Assembly (NCBI GenBank): GCA_949296575.1
Contig: CASFPE010000020.1
Location: 1 to 64,000 of the forward strand
Reading direction: 5' to 3'
From: an uncultured Bacteroides sp.
GTDB taxonomy: Bacteria > Bacteroidota > Bacteroidia > Bacteroidales > Bacteroidaceae
Length of the DNA stretch: 64,000 bases
The notes beneath the pieces are model-generated. The model was not told the DNA's origin, made no database searches, and worked only from the letters and a program-made list of their open reading frames with translations. Positions 15,191 through 22,715 of the stretch are shown here, piece after piece (positions within the stretch are counted from its first letter, which is position 1; each line of letters begins with the position of its first letter). The position numbers and the translations under genes were made by a program.

Positions 15191-16005
15191 TTTTCGTCAT
15201 CGTTGTCGTATTTCCCGGTTGAATTGTCAGCCAGCACCACGCCGGTCCGCGTGCCGCTGTTCCCATAGCTTGGTATTTTGAGTTCAAACAGCCCCGCCCA
15301 GTTGTTGGCCATCGACTGCTCGACGATGGCGGATGCTTTCGCGGGGTCGTTGCCGCTTAGCTGGAGCAGTTTTGAGTAGGCGGCTTTCAGCGATTTCCCG
15401 CTTTTGTAGCTTTCGCGGCGCTCCCGCTTGTATTCCAGCCAAGCCGTGAAAGTTTCCGCATACTCAGGGCTTACAAAGCCGGTGTCCGGCAGTTCGGAAT
15501 GTTTTTTTGCCTTTAAGGCCGCTTCCAATTTTAGCAATTCCTGTTCTTTGGCGCACAATCCGGCTTCTTTGGCTTCCAGTTCTTTTTGCTTTCTCGCAAA
15601 TTCTTCCAAGTCCGCGCCTCCCCCTGAGGGGGGATTAGAGGGGAGAGCAATGTAACATAACCCATTTTCATTATTACATAACCCATTTTCATTATTACAT
15701 AACTCATTATAGGTTTCGGCTTGGTTATCGTTTGGTTTCGGTTTGGTTTTTCCTTGGCTGTCTCCCAAGTTCGGCCTTCCCCCTTTCCTGCCGTTCTCAA
15801 ACTTTTGGTTGTTCGCGTCAATCTGCGGCTTCACAAGTGCCAGCAAGGCTTTCGCAATCGGCTTTAGTTGTCCAGTTGTTTCTCCTGATAAGCCATACTC
15901 GATTATGGCTGTGAGTACGTCTCCCTGCACATCTCTCGGCAGATTCTTGATTGCCTCCCACCAGCTTCCGTAGAACACGAATGACTTTTTCCCTTGGTTC
16001 TGCAT
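15178..16005 (-). CDS. DUF6291-type phage replication protein
   Basis: 275 residues. The N-terminus (SFVFYGSWWEAIKNLP, then PQIDANNQKFENGRKGG) is the DUF6291 signature found in phage replication-initiation proteins. A low-complexity linker repeats NENGLC (18-bp DNA repeats at about 15655-15700). A coiled coil (ARKQKELEAKEAGLCAKEQ) and a C-terminal domain with SGNDPAKASAIVEQSMANNW resemble the DnaD-like helicase-interaction tail. Coupled to the downstream DnaC-like loader, it is the likely origin-binding initiator. Confidence 0.78.
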   Translation of the reverse strand: MQNQGKKSFVFYGSWWEAIKNLPRDVQGDVLTAIIEYGLSGETTGQLKPIAKALLALVKPQIDANNQKFENGRKGGRPNLGDSQGKTKPKPNDNQAETYNELCNNENGLCNNENGLCYIALPSNPPSGGGADLEEFARKQKELEAKEAGLCAKEQELLKLEAALKAKKHSELPDTGFVSPEYAETFTAWLEYKRERRESYKSGKSLKAAYSKLLQLSGNDPAKASAIVEQSMANNWAGLFELKIPSYGNSGTRTGVVLADNSTGKYDNDDEKWKR

Positions 16006-16017
16006 GATGGTATTTTG

Positions 16018-17193
16018 TTAAAAGTACACGTTCGTGAGTTGCCTGCCCCGCGACCACACGGCCCACTTGCCGTTGCCTCCGTCCACGAGCTTCAAATCTT
16101 CCACTTTCCCGAACTTGCCTATGTTGCCACAGAGGTCGATGAACCACGCGGACTGCTTGGAGGGGTGCGGGCGGATGCAGCGGCCCACTATCTGGTAATA
16201 GAGGGCGAGGCTCATCGTTGGCCGCGCCATGACGATGGTGTCCAGTTCCGGGAAGTCGAACCCGGTCGTAAGCACGCCGACGTTGGCCACTACGGGGATT
16301 TTCCCGGCCTTGAAAGATTCGAGAATCCTTTCCCGCTCTTTCTTTGGCGTGTTGCCGCTGACGATGGCCGTTCCGGGGATGGAATAGGAAAGCCGTTCGG
16401 CTTCTTCAATGAAGCGGGTGAACACCAGTATGCCTTTGCGCTTTATCCCGGTCTTGGTGTTGTGCAACAAGCGGGCTACGATATGGGCAAGCCAGTCGTG
16501 CAAGTCCGCCCGCTTGTATTCCTCCCTCACGGACTGTTCCGTGTAGTCCGCCCCGGTTGTGTTGATGCGAAGCCTGGCCGTGTCCCATCCTGGCGGCGGG
16601 ATGCTGTAATATTCCACTTTGGCAAGATATCCCATGTCGAGCAAGGTGGACACTTGCACTTGGTAGAGGACTTCGGTGAACACCCTCGGCCTCGTGCGGG
16701 TGATGAACTTCAACATCGCGCCGAAGTCGCGGCTACTGGAGAGGCGGTAGGGCGTGGCACTAAGACCTATTATTTTACATTTCAGCGAAGATAAGAAAGT
16801 CTTATACATTCCCTCTTTAGGATTAACAAGATGACATTCATCTATCAATACATATCGGAAATGACTAAATTCTTCCATGTGATTGATAGCAGAGCCTATA
16901 GTTGCGAACGTAATCTTGGCTATTTGCTTTTGCCCGACAGACGCGGAATATACCGCGCAGTTAAACGGGCATATTTTCTGCATCTTCTCATAGTTCTGCA
17001 CAAGTATTTCCTTGCTCGGGCAGAATATAAGCACGTTGTCATTCAGCCTGTTTGCTATGTCTGCAATGCACCATGATTTCCCTCCGCCCGTCGGGATGAC
17101 TATCAGCCCGTTATGTTTTACATTCGGGTTTAGGAAGAATGCCACGGCCTTGTCGGAAGCTGATTTCTGGTAATCTCTAAGTTGGATTTCCAT
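16018..17193 (-). CDS. SF2 DEAD/DEAH-box helicase
   Basis: 391 residues, complete. Motif Q/N-terminus RDYQKSA, motif I PTGGGKS, motif II DECH, motif III SAT, motif V VLTTGFDFPELD and motif VI QIVGRCIRP define a RadD/UvrB-like superfamily 2 helicase. In phages these unwind DNA during replication or recombination. It begins inside the end of the small coiled-coil gene upstream and lies 12 bp before the DUF6291-type gene, in one replication operon. Confidence 0.93.
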   Translation of the reverse strand: MEIQLRDYQKSASDKAVAFFLNPNVKHNGLIVIPTGGGKSWCIADIANRLNDNVLIFCPSKEILVQNYEKMQKICPFNCAVYSASVGQKQIAKITFATIGSAINHMEEFSHFRYVLIDECHLVNPKEGMYKTFLSSLKCKIIGLSATPYRLSSSRDFGAMLKFITRTRPRVFTEVLYQVQVSTLLDMGYLAKVEYYSIPPPGWDTARLRINTTGADYTEQSVREEYKRADLHDWLAHIVARLLHNTKTGIKRKGILVFTRFIEEAERLSYSIPGTAIVSGNTPKKERERILESFKAGKIPVVANVGVLTTGFDFPELDTIVMARPTMSLALYYQIVGRCIRPHPSKQSAWFIDLCGNIGKFGKVEDLKLVDGGNGKWAVWSRGRQLTNVYF

Positions 17194-17419
17194 GATTTGA
17201 TTGCGAATTAAGTTCCAACGACTTATTGATGACCCTGTATGCGTCCGTGATGTTCTTATGTCGGTTGTTTTCCTGCTTCAACAGATTGTTGTATGCATTC
17301 AATTTTTCATTTTCAATTTCCCCTTTTTCGACTTTTTCTATCAAGTTGGCGATAAAGTCCTCCATGCTGACACCGGATATCCGTTGGCAGATCACCTTTT
17401 GCTTCAATTCATGTTCCAT
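17177..17419 (-). CDS. Small coiled-coil protein next to the Cas12f-like gene
   Basis: 80 residues from the ATG at 17419, five bases after the stop of the Cas12f-like gene, so almost certainly co-translated with it. A helical, coiled-coil-prone centre (FIANLIEKVEKGEIENEKLNA) is followed by an Asn/Lys-rich region. It overlaps the helicase start by 17 bp. A partner of the Cas12f-like protein is possible from position alone. Confidence 0.6.
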   Translation of the reverse strand: MEHELKQKVICQRISGVSMEDFIANLIEKVEKGEIENEKLNAYNNLLKQENNRHKNITDAYRVINKSLELNSQSNHGNPT

Positions 17420-17424
17420 ATGCC

Positions 17425-18558
17425 TTATTGTTTTTCTGTTACGATTATTCCATTGAGTTTCGCTTTGTATTGTATTTTGCTTTTCAGGCCTGAATAAGAC
17501 CAGTTCCTGATGATGAAATTGTCTCCTTTCATGTTTTCTTCCTTGGCTTTTTCTTCCCTGTGGGATTGGTTGAGCAGAACGATTTCCCCGCATCCGTTCT
17601 TTGCCGCATAGTCAATGAGCATCTTGCTGTATGCATGCAGCTTTGTGTCGACGTAGCGGCATTCCTTTTCGTGGAACCGACCAATGGCTGCGGTTTTTCG
17701 TTTCCGCCCTTTCCCTCCGTTCGAGTATTTGCATTCTTTTTGGCATCTCCTCGCGGCTTCCTGAATCTGCCTCCTGCGGTAGTTGAACTCCTCTTTCGTT
17801 CCAATTTCCATGGTTTTCACCTTTCCGGCATCGTAGTCGTCCGTTTCGGAACAAAAGCAAAGAATGGGGTTCAGGACTCCAAGGAACGCGAATAGTTTCT
17901 TTCCTTTTTCAGTAGTGTTTTCACGCTTTGGTATGTCCACGCAAATCAGGAGGAATGTCTTTCCGTCTTTTATTTGTATGGAAGACGTTGCCATCTTGCA
18001 TTCCCCTTTTATCACTCTTTCCACGATTGACTTGTTGTTGCTCCTGTCCCTTCCGAATCGCATTTGGAAGGGTATTCCCATCAAGGTGAAGAAACATCCC
18101 TTCTTTTTCGTCCCGCCTGCGGAAGTGTATTCCTCGAAGCGGAGGTTTTCAAAACGGTCTGGCTTGAAAGGGATTGGCATGTCCCCCTTATAACTTCTTA
18201 AAGACTTGCTCCACATTCCTCCGTTTTTGCGGTCTTCCTGGTAGTTCTTCCTCACGTTCTGTATGACGCATGACAGCATCCCCATGTCAGCTTTCCCTTT
18301 GAAGGCCATGCTTGCCGCCACATACGGCGCGTTTTGCCTCGTGGCTGTTTTTCCTGTCGTTCCAAGGAATGTTACTTTTTCCTTGTCCGCGTCGGAAAGG
18401 TACGGCATCGTGTTGTCAAGCGCAAAAAGGTGTGACGCGCACATGTTCGCCGTCTTTACGGCTGCGTTCCTGTTGTCGTATAGTTTCGTTGTATATCGAC
18501 CTTTCAAATCCTTGTCGCTCTCGCATACGAAGATTTCTATTTTCCTTGTAATTATCAT
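17425..18558 (-). CDS. Nuclease-dead Cas12f/TnpB-like protein
   Basis: 377 residues. The order matches Cas12f/TnpB: an N-terminal region, a conserved SLRSYKGDMPIPF segment (119-131), a WED-type strand pair ending FLLICVDIP, then RuvC-like FLGVLNP (225-231), a long RRRQIQEAARRCQKE helix with GGKGRKRK, and NWSYSGLKSKIQYKAKLNG (352-370), which in active enzymes precedes the zinc finger. The RuvC-I Asp is Phe225, the RuvC-II Glu is Leu329, and the protein stops at 377 with no zinc finger or RuvC-III Asp. It should therefore bind but not cut. Two CRISPR-like repeats lie directly upstream. Nuclease-dead TnpB/Cas12f relatives are known transcriptional regulators; a similar role is inferred. Confidence 0.85.
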   Translation of the reverse strand: MIITRKIEIFVCESDKDLKGRYTTKLYDNRNAAVKTANMCASHLFALDNTMPYLSDADKEKVTFLGTTGKTATRQNAPYVAASMAFKGKADMGMLSCVIQNVRKNYQEDRKNGGMWSKSLRSYKGDMPIPFKPDRFENLRFEEYTSAGGTKKKGCFFTLMGIPFQMRFGRDRSNNKSIVERVIKGECKMATSSIQIKDGKTFLLICVDIPKRENTTEKGKKLFAFLGVLNPILCFCSETDDYDAGKVKTMEIGTKEEFNYRRRQIQEAARRCQKECKYSNGGKGRKRKTAAIGRFHEKECRYVDTKLHAYSKMLIDYAAKNGCGEIVLLNQSHREEKAKEENMKGDNFIIRNWSYSGLKSKIQYKAKLNGIIVTEKQ

Positions 18559-18573
18559 AGGCGGTTGTATTTA

Positions 18574-18675
18574 GCTGTATCTACCATCCAAATGTATGGC
18601 ACATACATCCTTTGTCCGACAAATTGCCCATGCTTTCCTGCTGTATCTACCATCCAAATGTATGGCACATACATC
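18574..18675. CRISPR. Mini CRISPR-like array: two 36-bp repeats, one 30-bp spacer
   Basis: The same 36 bases occur at 18574-18609 and 18640-18675 with no mismatch, separated by 30 unique bases. In plus orientation the repeat ends in a hairpin (ATGTATG, loop GCA, CATACAT) one base before the spacer, like type V direct repeats. The array starts 15 bp upstream of the Cas12f-like start codon. On the minus strand each repeat contains TACATTTG, which fits a Bacteroidota -7 box, so a duplicated promoter/operator is a serious alternative. A partial repeat-like TACCATC lies at about 18687-18693. Confidence 0.6.
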
Positions 18676-18773
18676 TTGATGGCAGTTACCATCTCAAAAT
18701 CATTTAAATAGGTAGTTCATGAGTGATTAAAATCCTCACGCTAAGGCTGTACAGCCAGCCCGAAAATTGTTTT

Positions 18774-19139
18774 TTATATTTCTGTCAGTTCAAATTCGAT
18801 GCGAGGATTTGACTTGTCCACGAACTTCTCCGCCTCTATGCGGACGCAGTTGCGGTCGTTGCGGACGGCCTTGCATTGCTGGAGGCAGTCCAGCACGATT
18901 TTCAGGCAGTTGTCCAAGTCGGGACGCTGGTTCTCATAAAACACGTTGATTCGGATTGAGAAAAGCCCTTTGATGTCCGCGCCTCGGTATTTGTCGCATT
19001 GGAGGTAGAAGGACTTCTCATAGTCCTTCAACGCTTTCTGCTTGGCCAAAGAGCCGTGGCCGTTAAGCGTCACCACCTTGTAGCAGTTGCTTTTGCTCGG
19101 GCATTTGCCCCTTATGGTTTGTACCTTTCTTTCTTCCAT
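18774..19139 (-). CDS. rusA: RusA-family Holliday junction resolvase
   Basis: 121 residues from the ATG at 19139. D74 and D76 (QRPDLDN) and D95 (RNDRNC) have the same spacing (2 and 19) as the three catalytic Asp of E. coli RusA. The ending PRIEFELTEI is also typical. It is a dimeric metal-dependent nuclease that resolves four-way junctions during phage recombination and packaging. It overlaps the upstream small gene and precedes the CRISPR-like region. Confidence 0.9.
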   Translation of the reverse strand: MEERKVQTIRGKCPSKSNCYKVVTLNGHGSLAKQKALKDYEKSFYLQCDKYRGADIKGLFSIRINVFYENQRPDLDNCLKIVLDCLQQCKAVRNDRNCVRIEAEKFVDKSNPRIEFELTEI

Positions 19140-19287
19140 TCTCAATCTGCCTTAAAAGTTTCTTCCTGATTACCCTTACCGCCCCGATTTGCCTTTCCGT
19201 CGCGCCTTGCGCGGCAAGTTCATCCTCTCGGTCGGAAAGGAGTTTCAGCACCACGGCCATGTGCGGCTTTGTTATCGTTATCTTCAT
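19063..19287 (-). CDS. Small basic hypothetical protein
   Basis: 74 residues, helical and Lys/Arg-rich (AVRVIRKKLLRQIENGRKK). Its 3' end overlaps rusA by 77 bp, a long overlap, so the start of rusA or the extent of this gene may need revision. It sits 17 bp downstream of the tRNA-like element. Confidence 0.5.
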   Translation of the reverse strand: MKITITKPHMAVVLKLLSDREDELAAQGATERQIGAVRVIRKKLLRQIENGRKKGTNHKGQMPEQKQLLQGGDA

Positions 19288-19304
19288 GTCTTTTGCTTTT
19301 TCGT

Positions 19305-19368
19305 CCGGGCGGCGGGAATCGAACCCGCATCAAGTCCAACCATTCCCTATTTACGGAACACAGCCCGG
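19305..19368 (-). tRNA. tRNA-like element, apparently lacking the D-arm
   Basis: On the minus strand a 64-nt segment has CCGGGC at the 5' end pairing with GCCCGG at the 3' end. A perfect T-arm (GCGGG, loop TTCGATT, CCCGC) is followed by the acceptor strand. Between them a 5-bp stem (GTTCC with GGAAT) carries an 8-nt loop GTAAATAG. There is no room for both a D-arm and an anticodon arm, and no encoded CCA. It may be a degenerate phage tRNA, a tRNA mimic, or part of a longer RNA. The anticodon cannot be assigned safely; GTA (Tyr) lies in the loop. Confidence 0.4.
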
Positions 19369-19443
19369 TTTTCCCCGCAGTCCCATACCGTGCCGTTGGC
19401 GTAACCCGGATTCGGCTTGCGGGGGTGGTTTATCACCTGATTG

Positions 19444-20256
19444 CTATTTCGTCATTTTCAAAAATTCGGGGGCAATTCCGTAGAGTGGGGTTCTCCCGTC
19501 CCACTTGTCGATGAACTGCTTGTATAGTATTTCCTTGGTCAGCCCTTGGGATTGTATCAATGCCTGCTCCGTTTTCAGGCGTTCCAGTTCGTTGCGCTTC
19601 TTCTGCTCCTCAATCTGCTGGTCGAGGACAGAGATGTTGGTGTTGACTTCGTTCCGGCTGTCAATCTTCTCACGAACCTTGTCGCTGAACTCCAGTTGGG
19701 CGGAGAATGATTCCAGTTCGAGGCCGCGCCTTTGGAACTCTTGGCGCACGGTTTCTTCCAGCCTTTTCTCGAAGGCGAGCGATCCGCCGTCGGCCATCAG
19801 GGTGTCGGTCTTGTATTTGCGGCTTTCTTCCTTGACGAGGTCGTAGATTCGCGGTTCCAGTATGTTGTCCTCCAATGACTGCATGAAGCCGTCTTTCCCG
19901 TTCTCCGTGTCCGCCTTTTCGATGTGCTTGTTGTCAAAAACCACGTCAATGGCACGATTCTTCATTACCTTGTAGGAATAGGTTGGGCGTGCCGTGAACT
20001 CGGTGTTGTCGGCTGCTTTCAGCGTTACGGGTTCGGAGAACTCCCCGCGCTGGTCGAACAGGGGGACTTGGAAAAGTTCTGTCCCCGGCGCGGCGGTTGA
20101 CACTTTGCCGGTGACGATGGTGAAGTCGTTTTTCCCGTCCCTGCCGTAGTTTTCCATCAGCACGCCCGCGTAATTCGGGGCGACACGTTGGCATCCTGCC
20201 AGCGCAATCATTGCCGCGCAAGCTGCAAGCATGGTGTTAGTCAATGTTTTTTTCAT
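19444..20256 (-). CDS. SPFH/prohibitin-like lipoprotein
   Basis: 270 residues. The signal peptide ends in a lipobox (ALAGC, Cys22), so the mature protein should be lipid-anchored. The body has the SPFH/band-7 pattern: PTYSYKVMKNRAIDVVF, a basic/acidic helical middle with ETVRQEFQRRGLELESF and a C-terminal coiled coil (DQQIEEQKKRNELERLK). SPFH proteins form membrane-associated oligomeric rings or cages. A prophage copy could act in superinfection exclusion or protect against host proteases; no evidence here chooses. It overlaps a two-span membrane-protein gene by ~20 bp. Confidence 0.82.
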   Translation of the reverse strand: MKKTLTNTMLAACAAMIALAGCQRVAPNYAGVLMENYGRDGKNDFTIVTGKVSTAAPGTELFQVPLFDQRGEFSEPVTLKAADNTEFTARPTYSYKVMKNRAIDVVFDNKHIEKADTENGKDGFMQSLEDNILEPRIYDLVKEESRKYKTDTLMADGGSLAFEKRLEETVRQEFQRRGLELESFSAQLEFSDKVREKIDSRNEVNTNISVLDQQIEEQKKRNELERLKTEQALIQSQGLTKEILYKQFIDKWDGRTPLYGIAPEFLKMTK

Positions 20257-20407
20257 TTTTGATGAGCTTTATTAATCGGTTAATAAAATAAATGATAGCT
20301 GCCATGATTACGGCTATGCCCAACCACGCATGAATGTGGTTGAACAGTTGGTTCCCGATGAATATTCCGACAAGTAGGAATATAATCAGATAGATGTACT
20401 TTTTCAT
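20237..20407 (-). CDS. Small two-span membrane protein
   Basis: 56 residues from the ATG at 20407. Two hydrophobic segments (YIYLIIFLLVGIFIG and LGIAVIMAAIIYFI) and a basic tail. The coding overlap with the SPFH lipoprotein gene suggests the two products work together at the membrane. Confidence 0.6.
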   Translation of the reverse strand: MKKYIYLIIFLLVGIFIGNQLFNHIHAWLGIAVIMAAIIYFINRLIKLIKNEKNID

Positions 20408-21006
20408 TCTGCCTTGCTGTTTTTGAAGATTTCCCGGATTTGTTCGGCCACGCGCCCGGCGGCTTCTTCGGTTTTGAAGTAGTTGCACGCATTGTAGCGG
20501 GCATCGTCCGACCCGTCAAAGACTTCTGTTTCATTGCTTACTTCCAGATGGGAAGTGATAAAGAAATAATGCTTATTAGCATCGGCACGCCACCTCGGCA
20601 AGTCCTCAATGCGCTTCTGTTGGGCATTCCACCGTTTGCCTTTTTGGGCGAGCGCGTCAAAGAGTCTTTGCTTTTCTTCTTCGGTGGCGGGTCTGATTTC
20701 GTAGTAATGCCCAAAGCCAAACCCTTTTTGCGGGATATTGATTACTAATTTACCACCAGCATTAATCCCGCAATAAAAAGGAACCAGGCCGTCGAAGTTA
20801 GGCTTGTATTTCCCGTTGTAGATGGCGGTTGAACATACCACGTTTCCATTGTCTATGGAGTAGAAGTATCCGTCCTTTGGTCGCCATTCTTCCTTGTTAT
20901 CCACGCATTTCGTGTCGTAAATGACGGTGGTGGTTTCCCCGTTTACTTGCACGGAGAACTCTGTTATGCCTTCAGGCACTCTCACTTTGATTTCTTTCAT
21001 TGTCAT
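20404..21006 (-). CDS. Hypothetical phage protein, conserved C-terminal domain
   Basis: 200 residues (start ATG 21006 or 21000). The C-terminal ~70 residues (WRADANKHYFFI, EVFDGSDDARYNACNYF, EEAAGRVAEQIREIF) form a small domain found at the end of many unrelated gut-phage proteins. The N-terminal half is beta-rich. Function unknown. It overlaps both neighbours in the operon. Confidence 0.7.
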   Translation of the reverse strand: MTMKEIKVRVPEGITEFSVQVNGETTTVIYDTKCVDNKEEWRPKDGYFYSIDNGNVVCSTAIYNGKYKPNFDGLVPFYCGINAGGKLVINIPQKGFGFGHYYEIRPATEEEKQRLFDALAQKGKRWNAQQKRIEDLPRWRADANKHYFFITSHLEVSNETEVFDGSDDARYNACNYFKTEEAAGRVAEQIREIFKNSKAE

Positions 21007-21641
21007 TTTTCGATTAGTTTTTTAATGGTTTCCCAACCATATGCGTTCTCAGTCAGGCTGATGAACTCGTGTATGGTGAAGGTGTCTTTATCGATGTCGA
21101 TGCCTTTGTCGCGGCAGAAGGATTCGCGGCCTGCCTTGCAGCTTCCCGTGAGTACGTGGTGCCAAGTGAACAGTTCTCGCGCTGGGTACTTCTTGGAGAA
21201 GTCGGGGAAATGCTCGCAGAACTTTTGCAGGCGTTCATCCTCGGTGCTGTCTTCGTACAACTTCTCTTGCAAGGCTTCAAACGCTTCGTGCAATGTTCTT
21301 CCATGCGCAAACTTGCCATTCTCCTTGGCCACATAGCACGGGGTGAGCGTCATGTCATTTTGCAAGATATATCCTCTGGCGATATTCCCACGGACTGATT
21401 TGACGATGGTCTGCATACCGTCTATTACATGGACTTTTTTGCCGCAGAAAGTCTTTATGCCATCGCCATAGCCAGAGCCATCGCCATAGCCAGAGCCAGA
21501 GCCATCGCCATAGCCAGAGCCATAACCAGAGCCATCGCCATAGCCATTGCCATAGCCATAGCCATTGCCATAGCCAGAGCCATCGCCATAGCCAGAGCCA
21601 GAGTTAACTTTCAAAAATTCTTCTATTTTGCCCATACGCAT
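21003..21641 (-). CDS. Conserved phage protein with Gly-Tyr-Gly repeat N-terminus
   Basis: 212 residues. Residues ~15-62 are a run of GYGDGS, GYGNGY and similar units encoded by hexanucleotide repeats. From residue 64 a globular family domain follows (TFCGKKVHVIDGMQT, NDMTLTPCYVAKENGKFAHG, ELFTWHHVLTGSCKAGRE, ENAYGWETI) that I recognise from many Bacteroides phage and chromosomal proteins, often with pentapeptide-like repeats in front. Its biochemical role is unknown. The repeat length is likely to vary between strains. Confidence 0.75.
   Translation of the reverse strand: MRMGKIEEFLKVNSGSGYGDGSGYGNGYGYGNGYGDGSGYGSGYGDGSGSGYGDGSGYGDGIKTFCGKKVHVIDGMQTIVKSVRGNIARGYILQNDMTLTPCYVAKENGKFAHGRTLHEAFEALQEKLYEDSTEDERLQKFCEHFPDFSKKYPARELFTWHHVLTGSCKAGRESFCRDKGIDIDKDTFTIHEFISLTENAYGWETIKKLIEK
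21459..21604. repeat. Hexanucleotide-based coding microsatellite
   Basis: About 145 bp made of GCCATA, GCCAGA and GCCATC units on the plus strand, encoding Gly-Tyr-Gly-Ser/Asp/Asn on the minus strand. Every unit is a multiple of three, so slippage changes length without breaking the frame. Confidence 0.85.
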
Positions 21642-21919
21642 ACATTCTCAATGGATTCAATGGCTTTGTCTGTGCAAGGGATGATTTCGATAGCGTCCAA
21701 TATCTCTATTTCGTCCACCGTGACGGTAAACTTGCAATTTCTCGGATTCAAAGTGCCGTCCACGGCAAGCTGGGATATGCTGGCCGCGCCGGACCAGTAC
21801 CACAAGCGGCGGCACTTTTCAAGTTTCACTTCTTGCCCGTCCTTTTCTGCTAATGTCCCGAAGAATACGCCGCTTCTGTCGCCGCGCACAATCACTTTCT
21901 TTCTTTTAAAATTGTTCAT
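21623..21919 (-). CDS. DUF6948-like phage protein
   Basis: 98 residues. VIVRGDRSGVFFGTL, CRRLWYWSGAASISQLA and AIEIIPCTDKAIESI follow the pattern of a small conserved phage family (DUF6948-like). Beta-rich, function unknown. It starts 18 bp inside the repeat-bearing gene's upstream region and is in the same operon. Confidence 0.7.
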   Translation of the reverse strand: MNNFKRKKVIVRGDRSGVFFGTLAEKDGQEVKLEKCRRLWYWSGAASISQLAVDGTLNPRNCKFTVTVDEIEILDAIEIIPCTDKAIESIENVCVWAK

Positions 21920-22005
21920 GGTTATAAGTGTTTAATTATTATTGGTAAATTGTTATATTTTAATCCCGACCGGATGCCAGTCGGGGATATAGTCGGTGTT
22001 GTTGT

Positions 22006-22584
22006 TCATTGCTGTTCTCCTTTGGTTTTGTCTTTCAGTTCAGTGGCTTCCTTTTTGAAGTCACTGAATGTCTTTCGTTGTGATTCGGTGTCCCCGAACG
22101 GTATAACGTCGAGAATCTTCGTTTCGTCCACGTTGCCAATCTCGTAGTCGGACATGCAGCCTTTCAGATGTTCCACGGTGAGGTCGTGGGCGGCGTTGAC
22201 GCTGCAAGCGTTGACCAGCAGGTTCATTGATGTACGTTTCTCGCGCCCGCTCCTTTCGTCCATGGTGATGAGGGACACCTTGACGCGATACCATCGGTCG
22301 GGGTCGGTGGATGCGTTGCGGTTCTGTCCGAGCAGTTTCTGGGCTTCGCCGTCCACTTGGCTGACGATGCCGAACTTGTCGTACACTATTTCAGTGTACG
22401 GGGCGACGCGGTAGGATATGACTTCAAAGTCGCCCGTGGCGAAAGGTTGGATATATTCCACGACACGGGCTTCGGATTCCGAAAGCCCCAAACAATCAGC
22501 CACGATGTATTGTTCGGTGACTTTCTTGGTCATTCCGTTCTCCATCGTGCGGTCAAGAATGATTTTCACTTCGTAATTTTTCAT
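22006..22584 (-). CDS. DUF4494-like protein
   Basis: 192 residues: MKNYEVKIILDRTMENGMTKKV at the start, a conserved RWYRVKVSLITMDERSGRE in the centre and ETKILDVIPF near the end. This is the layout of the Bacteroidota DUF4494 family, which is frequent in phages and of unknown role. It is the first gene of a leftward unit and diverges from the single rightward gene at 22716. Confidence 0.75.
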   Translation of the reverse strand: MKNYEVKIILDRTMENGMTKKVTEQYIVADCLGLSESEARVVEYIQPFATGDFEVISYRVAPYTEIVYDKFGIVSQVDGEAQKLLGQNRNASTDPDRWYRVKVSLITMDERSGREKRTSMNLLVNACSVNAAHDLTVEHLKGCMSDYEIGNVDETKILDVIPFGDTESQRKTFSDFKKEATELKDKTKGEQQ

Positions 22585-22630
22585 AATCTGTAATTTTAAA
22601 ATTGGTGCGCCGCCTGTTCGGGATTCAAAT

Positions 22631-22711
22631 TGTCACATTAAAAATCTTGGATATGCAGGCAGGCGCACCCGGATTATTGTTAACTTTGCGATGTCACATT
22701 AAAAATATTGG
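22631..22711 (+). promoter_or_regulatory. Promoter flanked by 20-bp direct repeats
   Basis: TAACTTTG at 22681-22688 matches the TAnnTTTG -7 box. The 20-bp sequences at 22631-22650 and 22692-22711 (TGTCACATTAAAAAT core, 19 of 20 identical) flank it; the second ends four bases before the start codon at 22716. They look like binding sites for a repressor that could block both this promoter and the divergent one. Confidence 0.65.
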
Positions 22712-22715
22712 TATT

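Noticed and set aside
19189..19514. Plus-strand frames with AGIEPAS/RRESNPH-like sequences
   Set aside because: Typical antisense translations of a tRNA-like T-arm region; they pointed to the tRNA-like element instead.
21429..21935. 168-codon plus-strand frame rich in Ala-Ile-Ala-Arg
   Set aside because: Antisense shadow of the hexanucleotide repeat in the real minus-strand gene.
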